64,000 bases of DNA from Oscillospiraceae bacterium (GTDB lineage: Bacteria > Bacillota > Clostridia > Oscillospirales > Oscillospiraceae), in NCBI GenBank assembly GCA_017452505.1, contig JAFTMI010000003.1, positions 62,001 to 126,000 of the forward strand. Direction: 5' to 3'. The notes beneath the pieces were generated by a model, which saw only the letters and a program-made list of their open reading frames with translations, was not told the DNA's origin and did no database searches. Of this stretch, positions 58,076-64,000 are shown piece by piece. The position numbers and the translations under genes were made by a program. How positions within the stretch are numbered: the stretch's first letter is position 1; each line of letters opens with the position of its first letter.

Positions 58076-59821
58076 TTATTCCTTTTTGCGTTTTTTTCTC
58101 ACCACGATAGTGCCAACGATCACAACGGCAATTACACTCGTCAAAACAGCAAATAACACTATCCAAAAACGGAGTGGTCTTTCGTTCTCTCCGGTGCTTC
58201 CCATAGCATCTGTCGATTCACTGTCTCCGGTGACGACCGAAATATCTGTGTCCAATTCCTTTTCTGAGGTAAAGAAGGTGGAAAAGGACGAGGTGTAAAA
58301 CGATATGCTCTCAATCGTGCCATCTTCATACGTACCATATTCAGCCTTGCCCAACAACTCAATGATGCCGTCTTCGGCAATATGATAGATGTAAAGATCC
58401 GTACCGCCGTCAAGAAAACCTTTTTCAACGCTAACGGTGACACGCACAGGAAAACCGATTTCCTGATGTCCTTCAAAATATAATGGGAAAAGTCGTCCTT
58501 CCGGCAAAGAACCATAACCGTTTTGTGTTGCAAGAGAATTTAACAATTCATCGGTTTTGGAATCGGATCTGCCCGGCTCGGCAGATGCAACGATTGTACG
58601 CACATTGGTCAAGATTTGTGCCAATTCTTCCTCCGGCAGTTGTGCATAATACTTCTGTTCTTCATCGGTCATTTTGCCCATTTCCACACGAACGGAGGAG
58701 GTGATGGTTCTATCAGGCTCATTAGAGAGCGGAATATCAAAATCGGAATTGCGGTCTTCCGGCAAAAGCGTCATATCAGCCGAAGGAAAGTCCGTTTCGG
58801 GCTGCTTATTTTCAGATTGATCCGGTGGAGTATCATTCTGCTGCGGTGGCTCGGTCTGAACCGGTCCCGGATTGGTTGTTACAGGTGGCGGCGTTGTGTT
58901 TTCCGAAGGAGTTGATTGGGAATCATTGCCGCCCGGAACCGCTTCTTTTTCAACTACCATAAAAGTAAGGTCGTATGGGATACCGCCGTCGTGGTCATTT
59001 GCGGAAATGCTGGTCTTTCCGTTGGTGACCTTTAGTATCAAGCCATCCCCGTCTTCATCTACCACTCTCACTTCCATAGTATCGGGGTCGAAGTTCGTTA
59101 GTGTAATTATTTCAATTGTGCTGATCTTTTGCGTGCCGGTTTTATCCGCCGTTACGGTGACATCTCCGATTTTCCAGGAACCGGTACCAAAGGATACGTT
59201 ATGATAGGATGCCGGCTCCGACGATACTGAGCCGTTACTGTAAACATGGGATTTATCGTCAATCCAAATCAAGTCACCTTCGACGGGAACATTTTGTATG
59301 CCGTCATTCACTTCCGGGGGTGGCATGGGGTTTCCGGTCAGCAGATATCCTGCCCCCATGCAATCGGGGCACTTCCAGCCCACCGCTTTTGAATCCATGC
59401 AGTAACCCGAGCACTCCTGTTTTCCTTTGCCGTCACATCCGTTGCAAATATTCCAACCCGGAACGGTGTGGCAAACTACACAGCGCATTTTTCCGCTTCC
59501 GTTGCAGTTTCCGCAGACGCCTTCATCAAGGACTTCGCCGGCGCCGTTGCGCATTTTTCCGTCGCCGTTACAGCTGGGGCAGGTGTAATAGCCGTCATCA
59601 CAGCCTTTGCCCGACTCTCCTGTGCATTTGCTTTTACCTTCGCCGCCGCAGCCGCCGCAGGTAACTTCGCCGGTATTGTTACATACCTTGCAGTGAAACT
59701 CCCCTGTGGTGTTGCAGTGATGACATTCTGCAAGATCCCTTGCGTACGCTATAATAGCAAAGGAACTGCAGAGCATAACAGAAATAAGGATTATAGTGAA
59801 AACCCGAATTGCTTTTTTCAT
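58076..59821 (-). CDS. Exported membrane protein with DnaJ-like cysteine clusters and an NFDPxTM domain
   Basis: A 581-residue protein. Signal peptide 1-27 (cleavage after AYA). Residues about 33-160 contain eight CxxC pairs in CxxCxxxG patterns (CHHCNTTG, CKVCNNTG, CGGCGGEG, CPSCNGDG, CGNCNGSG and others), the DnaJ zinc-centre type but outside the membrane. Residues about 205-295 form a domain with SFGTGSWKIGDVTVTADK and LTNFDPDTMEVRV, also repeated in the divergent surface protein. A Pro/Thr/Gln-rich linker and a C-terminal domain with SFYTSSFSTFF follow. A final membrane helix (about 545-572) has a basic tail and no sortase motif. GGAGGG fixes the start. Confidence 0.8.
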   Translation of the reverse strand: MKKAIRVFTIILISVMLCSSFAIIAYARDLAECHHCNTTGEFHCKVCNNTGEVTCGGCGGEGKSKCTGESGKGCDDGYYTCPSCNGDGKMRNGAGEVLDEGVCGNCNGSGKMRCVVCHTVPGWNICNGCDGKGKQECSGYCMDSKAVGWKCPDCMGAGYLLTGNPMPPPEVNDGIQNVPVEGDLIWIDDKSHVYSNGSVSSEPASYHNVSFGTGSWKIGDVTVTADKTGTQKISTIEIITLTNFDPDTMEVRVVDEDGDGLILKVTNGKTSISANDHDGGIPYDLTFMVVEKEAVPGGNDSQSTPSENTTPPPVTTNPGPVQTEPPQQNDTPPDQSENKQPETDFPSADMTLLPEDRNSDFDIPLSNEPDRTITSSVRVEMGKMTDEEQKYYAQLPEEELAQILTNVRTIVASAEPGRSDSKTDELLNSLATQNGYGSLPEGRLFPLYFEGHQEIGFPVRVTVSVEKGFLDGGTDLYIYHIAEDGIIELLGKAEYGTYEDGTIESISFYTSSFSTFFTSEKELDTDISVVTGDSESTDAMGSTGENERPLRFWIVLFAVLTSVIAVVIVGTIVVRKKRKKE

Positions 59822-59907
59822 ATTACAGAACCCTCCTTGCAAAAAAATCCACTAATCCAATCTAAGTATAACATAAATATCAATCGAATGACGAGAGTTT
59901 TCCAGAG

Positions 59908-59936
59908 TTGTCAATGACATTTGTGGAAAGTATATT
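59908..59936 (+). promoter_or_regulatory. Promoter of the surface-protein gene with overlapping dyad
   Basis: TTGTCA (59908-59913), a 17-bp spacer and TATATT (59931-59936). The palindrome TGTCAATGACA (59909-59919) overlaps the -35 box and is a candidate operator. Confidence 0.65.
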
Positions 59937-60017
59937 GTGTTTATTTAGCTTATTCTTTAGAATTAAGTTGTAAAATTATGTTGTATCGCAACGGCATAAG
60001 AAAGGTGGAACACAAAA

Positions 60018-63000
60018 ATGAAAACAAGAAAATCTATTGCAAGATTACTTAGTTTCCTTATGGTGCTTTCTCTGCTCTTGGGCATCTCCGCAGCACCGGT
60101 ATACGCAGTCGGCGGCGTAGGAGAAACGGCTACCTTTGTGATCAGTGAAGCAAACGATCAAACGGGAACGGTGCAGTATAAGCTGGATGACGGAGAGTTC
60201 ACCGTTGCCGACAGCACACCGGTCGAACTCGACGGTGTTTCATCCATTACCATCAAGGCCACTCCTGTAGCGGATGCACAAGTAAACCAAAGCCACAGTG
60301 GCATCACAGGCACGGAGCAAGCGGTAACCTTTGATTATGGTGCACTTATCAGTGAGTCAGGATGGACATACCAAATCCAGGATAATGATGGAAACATCAC
60401 CTTCACAATAGAATTTGACAACCACGACGGTACCGGCGGAGGATTCAATCCCGAGGACACCTACACCGTGTACTTTGGCGAAGGCTCCTGGGAAATCGGC
60501 GGTGTGACCGTAACAGCAGACAAAACCGATGTACAATATCTGGCCGAAAATGACATCATTACGTTGGAGAACTTCGATCCCGAAACCATGGAAGCGAGAG
60601 TGGAAGCTGAGGACGGTTTCTGCACTACTTTAGCGGTTACCGATGGTCAGACAAGCATTTCCGCCCACACCAATGATGGAGGCGTTCCGGCAGATATTGC
60701 TTTCTCGGTAGTGGAAAAGTCCTCTAATCCCGGCGGTGGAGGCGGCGAAGGTGGCGAGGACACCTACACCGTGTACTTTGGCGAAGGCTCCTGGGAAATC
60801 GGCGGTGTGACCGTAACAGCAGACAAAACCGATGTACAATATCTGGCCTATAATGACATCATTACGTTGGAGAACTTCGATCCCGAAACCATGGAAGTGA
60901 GAGTGGAAGCTGAGGACGGTTTCTGCGCTACTTTAGCGGTTACCGATGGTCAGACAAGCATTTCCGCCCACACCAATGATGGAGGCGTTCCGGCAGATAT
61001 TGCTTTTTCGGTGGTATTAAAGTCCTCTGGTGATAATGGCGGTGGAGACGGCAGCGATGCCCCTGTAATCTGGGATGGGCCTCAGGTGGAACACCAAAGC
61101 GATCACGGTTTTCTCAGTGTCAAATCTATAGAAATAGGGTCAAAAACGTACACTTACCAAGGCGAGGGGAAATTTGCATATAACGGCGTTGTGAATGAGC
61201 TGCTCGAATGGCGCGGCTATAACAAAACAAGCATTGCGGAAGAAGGCGGCATTGTTGTGTACGGTGATGTATTTACCGAAGAGAATGTGGATGTTTTCTA
61301 TATCAACTTTGAGTTCAAACCCGACTACGGTTATCAGGCTACACATGTCAGAACGACCGGAGATGATCCGATCCCATTGTCAGACGCCGGCTTTAGCGCC
61401 GCCGAAGCCATCAGAACGTTCCGCTTCGCAGTGTATCCTGATGCGCATACGCACTTCTCCGTTATCTTTACGGCAACAGAAGATATTGTTAAAGCGAATG
61501 CCGCAAGTATTTCGGAAGGCGGCGTTGAACTAGCTGCCGGCGAATTGGATGGTGGCTCTGCCGTGCTTGAAGTGAATGGAGCCAACATCACGAACCAAGG
61601 TGATTTTGAAGCGGCAGCAGAAGGATACGTCGTTTCCGAATATCTGGATATTTCGCTATACAATGTTTTTTATAAAGGAAATGCAGAGGATGTTTGGAGT
61701 ACTCCTGTTGAGAATTTGGATAATCCCGCAGAAATCACTCTGAGGCTCGAAGATGGTATCAACACAGATACAGTAAAAATCGTTCACGAAAAAGGCGAAG
61801 GAGACTTTGAGCTGTTGGATGCAGAGTACGATCCCGCGACACAAGAGATCACTTTTTCCACTTCAAGCTTCTCCAATTATGCGATTGCTTATGAGGAACA
61901 GGCACAAGACCGCTACTTTATAGATTTTACCAATGCGCCGTGGACGGTTGATGGCGTAGAAGTCGATCTTGAGGGGCGTGAGTCGGTTGCCGAACTGATG
62001 GTATGGATAACGACAGAGGATGTCATTCCCTTGACAAATTTTGATCCGGATACGATGGATGCCGTTCTTATCGTGGATGAAGACGTTACGCTCCTCTTGA
62101 ATGTGGATGAAAACGGCAACACCAGACTTGCAGATGTGGACGGCGGCGTTGAAGTATTGCCGCCTTACGGAGCGACTATGACCTTTGCGGTAGTAGCAAA
62201 ACCCGGCGGTGAAGGCGAAAATGTTTATTACATAGATCTTGGTACCGGCGACTGGACCGTTGGTGATGTAACCGTTTCTGCGCCTGATGGTATGAGCGGT
62301 GTGGTACCGATACTTGATACAGAAACTATTCCTACGGAAATGTTGGCGAACTTTGATCCCGAGACTATGGATATTACCCTAACAGTAAGTGACGGTTTTG
62401 TGATCTATCTTGAAATCGACGAAAACGGCAATACCACATTGGCATCTACCCGTGATGGAGTAGAGCTGCCACCTTACGGAGCGACTTTGACCTTTGCGGT
62501 AGTGGCAAAACCGGTCGACAATGAGGAGTTCGAAACCGAAAACTTTACTTTAACAGACGATAAAGGAAACGTAATATCACTTACATACGAGAAGAATAGA
62601 GAACTCTCGTTTACAATGATCGATTATTTGGCGTTTTCACCCGAAGAATTGGAAGCTGCAGGCATATCACAAGAATTTTATGATTCTGCGATGAAAGGTA
62701 TTAAAAATGCGACTAAGCAGCACGGTACTCTGTTATCCTTCTATGAAATTCTAGTTGAGAACGACGACGGCTTTTCGATACACGAAGGTCCTTTTAATAT
62801 CAAAATCAAAATGACCGACGAGATGAAAAAATATGATATCTTCAAAATTGTTTACATAGATGTTGAAGATAATCTCGCCACAGAATCACCAATCACGTTG
62901 ACTCAAGAGGGTGGATATTTGGTCGGTACATTGGAGCATTTAAGCACCTACGCTTTAGTGGGAGATAATGCGCCATCCGCTCCAACATATACTGTTTCGT

Positions 63001-63344
63001 TTGATGCGAACGGCGGCACGGGTACAATGGTAGACGTAACCGGTATTTCCGGTGAATATACCCTTCCCGCAAACGGCTTTACTGCCCCTAGCGGCAAGCA
63101 GTTCAAGGCTTGGAGCGTTGGAGGTGTAGAAAAGGCAGCTGGCGACAAAATTACTGTTACTGCCGATACAACCGTAATAGCAACGTGGGAGAATATTAAT
63201 GTTTCACCTTCTAACCCTGACAATCCTCAGACTGGCGATAATACGCACATCGGTTTGCTGTTTGTGATGCTGCTGATCTCTGCTTGCGGTATGATTGTCT
63301 TGTTGTTCGTTGCCCCTCAGAAGAAGGGTAAATATCAACGCTAA
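60018..63344 (+). CDS. Large cell-wall-anchored repeat protein (putative adhesin)
   Basis: A 1108-residue exported protein. Signal peptide 1-31 (ends VYA). Four copies of the NFDPxTM domain begin near residues 146, 247, 631 and 734; copies 1 and 2 are almost identical. Residues about 340-620 form another region with an SFSNYAIAY strand. An InlB/Listeria-Bacteroides-type repeat lies near 992-1058 (FDANGGTGTM...KAWSVGG). The end is a sortase-type signal: NPQTGD near 1068, a hydrophobic helix and basic KKGKYQR. It is probably wall-linked and shares its domain with the divergent membrane protein. Ligand unknown. Confidence 0.85.
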   Translation: MKTRKSIARLLSFLMVLSLLLGISAAPVYAVGGVGETATFVISEANDQTGTVQYKLDDGEFTVADSTPVELDGVSSITIKATPVADAQVNQSHSGITGTEQAVTFDYGALISESGWTYQIQDNDGNITFTIEFDNHDGTGGGFNPEDTYTVYFGEGSWEIGGVTVTADKTDVQYLAENDIITLENFDPETMEARVEAEDGFCTTLAVTDGQTSISAHTNDGGVPADIAFSVVEKSSNPGGGGGEGGEDTYTVYFGEGSWEIGGVTVTADKTDVQYLAYNDIITLENFDPETMEVRVEAEDGFCATLAVTDGQTSISAHTNDGGVPADIAFSVVLKSSGDNGGGDGSDAPVIWDGPQVEHQSDHGFLSVKSIEIGSKTYTYQGEGKFAYNGVVNELLEWRGYNKTSIAEEGGIVVYGDVFTEENVDVFYINFEFKPDYGYQATHVRTTGDDPIPLSDAGFSAAEAIRTFRFAVYPDAHTHFSVIFTATEDIVKANAASISEGGVELAAGELDGGSAVLEVNGANITNQGDFEAAAEGYVVSEYLDISLYNVFYKGNAEDVWSTPVENLDNPAEITLRLEDGINTDTVKIVHEKGEGDFELLDAEYDPATQEITFSTSSFSNYAIAYEEQAQDRYFIDFTNAPWTVDGVEVDLEGRESVAELMVWITTEDVIPLTNFDPDTMDAVLIVDEDVTLLLNVDENGNTRLADVDGGVEVLPPYGATMTFAVVAKPGGEGENVYYIDLGTGDWTVGDVTVSAPDGMSGVVPILDTETIPTEMLANFDPETMDITLTVSDGFVIYLEIDENGNTTLASTRDGVELPPYGATLTFAVVAKPVDNEEFETENFTLTDDKGNVISLTYEKNRELSFTMIDYLAFSPEELEAAGISQEFYDSAMKGIKNATKQHGTLLSFYEILVENDDGFSIHEGPFNIKIKMTDEMKKYDIFKIVYIDVEDNLATESPITLTQEGGYLVGTLEHLSTYALVGDNAPSAPTYTVSFDANGGTGTMVDVTGISGEYTLPANGFTAPSGKQFKAWSVGGVEKAAGDKITVTADTTVIATWENINVSPSNPDNPQTGDNTHIGLLFVMLLISACGMIVLLFVAPQKKGKYQR
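60453..61030 (+). repeat. Recent in-frame tandem duplication within the surface-protein gene
   Basis: Two copies of about 275 bp (60453-60727 and 60756-61030), 303 bp apart, differ at only about a dozen bases. They encode domain copies 1 and 2. The intervening 28 bp encode a Gly-rich linker. Confidence 0.9.
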
Positions 63345-63358
63345 TACTTTATAGAAAA

Positions 63359-63391
63359 ACACCCTTACCATCACGGTGAGGGTGTCCTTTT
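63359..63391 (+). terminator. Terminator of the surface-protein gene
   Basis: An 11-bp stem ACACCCTTACC/GGTGAGGGTGT, loop ATCAC, then CCTTTT. Confidence 0.88.
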
Positions 63392-63396
63392 GCAAT

Positions 63397-63453
63397 ATTA
63401 CCGGCAAAAACTCATTCTCAAGAATAATTTCTAATTGATATTTTGCCGGTAAT
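63397..63453. promoter_or_regulatory. 13-bp inverted repeat, probable operator of the Fic gene
   Basis: ATTACCGGCAAAA (63397-63409) and its exact complement TTTTGCCGGTAAT (63441-63453) are separated by 31 bp. The right arm fills the spacer between the -35 and -10 boxes. The centres are 44 bp apart, about four helical turns. This suggests a repressor gripping both arms, possibly the HTH-carrying Fic protein itself. Confidence 0.7.
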
Positions 63454-63463
63454 GTGATATAAT
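63435..63463 (+). promoter_or_regulatory. Promoter of the Fic gene
   Basis: TTGATA (63435-63440), a 17-bp spacer and TATAAT (63458-63463) with extended TG, 30 bases before the start codon. Confidence 0.85.
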
Positions 63464-63493
63464 ACAGACAAGAAAATGTGCGAGGTGGTCATT

Positions 63494-64000
63494 ATGGAAT
63501 ACGTATCTGTTGCAAAAATGGCTGAAAAATGGGGACTTTCTGAACGTAGTGTGAGAAATTACTGTGCTAACGGAAGACTTGTCGATGCCAAGCTTATCGG
63601 CAAAACTTGGTACATTCCGGAAAACGCGCAAAAGCCGGATCGTGTGAATAAAAAGAAAGATATCCCCTCCTTGCTGCAGATCCTGCGGGAACAGAAAGCG
63701 GCAAAAATGACCGGAGGTATCTATCATAAAATCCAGATTGACCTGACCTATAACTCGAACCATATGGAAGGCAGCCGCCTTACCCATGATCAGACCCGGT
63801 ATATCTTTGAGACCAATACCATCGGTTTTGAAAATGAGTCTGTTAACGTGGACGATGTGATCGAAACATCCAACCACTTCCGCTGCATCGATATGGTGAT
63901 TGATCAAGCCGGTTCTGCGCTGACTGAGAAGTTTATAAAGGAGCTGCATTTCGTGCTGAAAACCGGCACCAGCGATAGTCGCAAGGATTGGTTTGCTGTG
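63494..64000 (+). CDS. Fic-family protein with N-terminal HTH (3' partial)
   Basis: The first 169 codons of a gene that runs off the window. Residues 1-50 form a small DNA-binding-type HTH (VAKMAEKWGLSERSVRNYC, then IGKTWYIPE). The following IDLTYNSNHMEGSRLTHDQT near 88-107 is the N-terminal Fic signature; SNHMEG fits the inhibitory S/T-x-x-x-E-G/N motif. The catalytic HPFxxGNG motif would lie beyond the edge. Fic proteins transfer AMP or other groups to proteins. The GAGGTGG site supports the start at 63494. Low-GC codon use differs from the core genes. Confidence 0.82.
   Translation, partial: MEYVSVAKMAEKWGLSERSVRNYCANGRLVDAKLIGKTWYIPENAQKPDRVNKKKDIPSLLQILREQKAAKMTGGIYHKIQIDLTYNSNHMEGSRLTHDQTRYIFETNTIGFENESVNVDDVIETSNHFRCIDMVIDQAGSALTEKFIKELHFVLKTGTSDSRKDWFAV

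Noticed and set aside
60453..61030. CRISPR or insertion-sequence interpretation of the long direct repeats
   Set aside because: Repeats are 275 bp, in frame and encode the same domain; there is no transposase or inverted terminus.
54000..64000. Second attachment site (copy of the tRNA-Trp 3' end)
   Set aside because: No stretch resembling GGTTCAAGTCC or TGCCCCTGCCA was found, so no attR is annotated.

Overview
ORGANISM. The window looks like the chromosome of an anaerobic, spore-forming Clostridia-class Firmicute, probably of the gut Oscillospirales type. The signs are a sigma-K gene with a pro-sequence, a rubrerythrin, an oxygen-sensitive Fe-S serine dehydratase, strong GGAGG ribosome sites, near-consensus sigma-A promoters, and an intergenic repeat of a kind I associate with gut Clostridia. 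No rRNA or taxonomic marker is present, so the genus is not assigned.

LAYOUT. 1-4.9 kb: a creatinase-like and a creatininase-family enzyme followed by a complete TrpXYZ-type ABC transporter. 4.9-9.3 kb: AzlCD amino acid exporter, a YitT-like membrane protein, a flavin reductase, gpsA and ychF. 9.4-13.7 kb: a B12 locus in which two divergent cobalamin riboswitches face a transcobalamin-like lipoprotein and an ECF transporter (EcfT, fused EcfA, S component). 13.8-24.5 kb: housekeeping and envelope genes (cell-wall-repeat D,D-carboxypeptidase, VTT protein, serine dehydratase, GDPD, a MITE-like element, proS, TIM-barrel isomerase, HAD phosphatase, PHP phosphatase, EutH, rubrerythrin). 24.7-28.1 kb: amino-sugar genes (hexapeptide acyltransferase, glmM, NahK-like kinase).

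28.3-49.4 kb is one long co-directional polysaccharide locus: LCP ligase, UDP-GlcNAc 4,6-dehydratase, aminotransferases, PglC-type initiating transferase, several glycosyltransferases, EpsG-type polymerase, TupA-like ATP-grasp protein, Wzx-type flippase, and a uronate nucleotide-sugar set (GHMP kinase, nucleotidyltransferase, epimerase, Ugd). Together they can make, flip, polymerise and attach a cell-wall glycan by a Wzx/Wzy/LCP route. sigK and tRNA-Met/tRNA-Trp genes follow.

50.4 kb to the end is accessory DNA. Next to tRNA-Trp sits an integrated element, all on the minus strand: tyrosine integrase, excisionase, FtsK-type translocase, and a replication initiator of the CRESS-DNA type (HUH endonuclease plus SF3 helicase). 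Just upstream of the initiator is a 13-bp stem-loop carrying the circovirus nonanucleotide TAGTATTAC, followed by a tandem hexamer, which is the arrangement of a circovirus replication origin. I consider this the outstanding feature of the window. Further right are an HTH regulator, about 0.9 kb of repeat-rich DNA, and a divergent surface module: an exported DnaJ-like cysteine-cluster membrane protein with a large HTH regulator on one side, and a 1108-residue sortase-type surface protein sharing its NFDPxTM repeat domain on the other. A Fic gene with a 13-bp inverted-repeat operator runs off the right edge. The second attachment site of the element was not found, so its right boundary is unknown.
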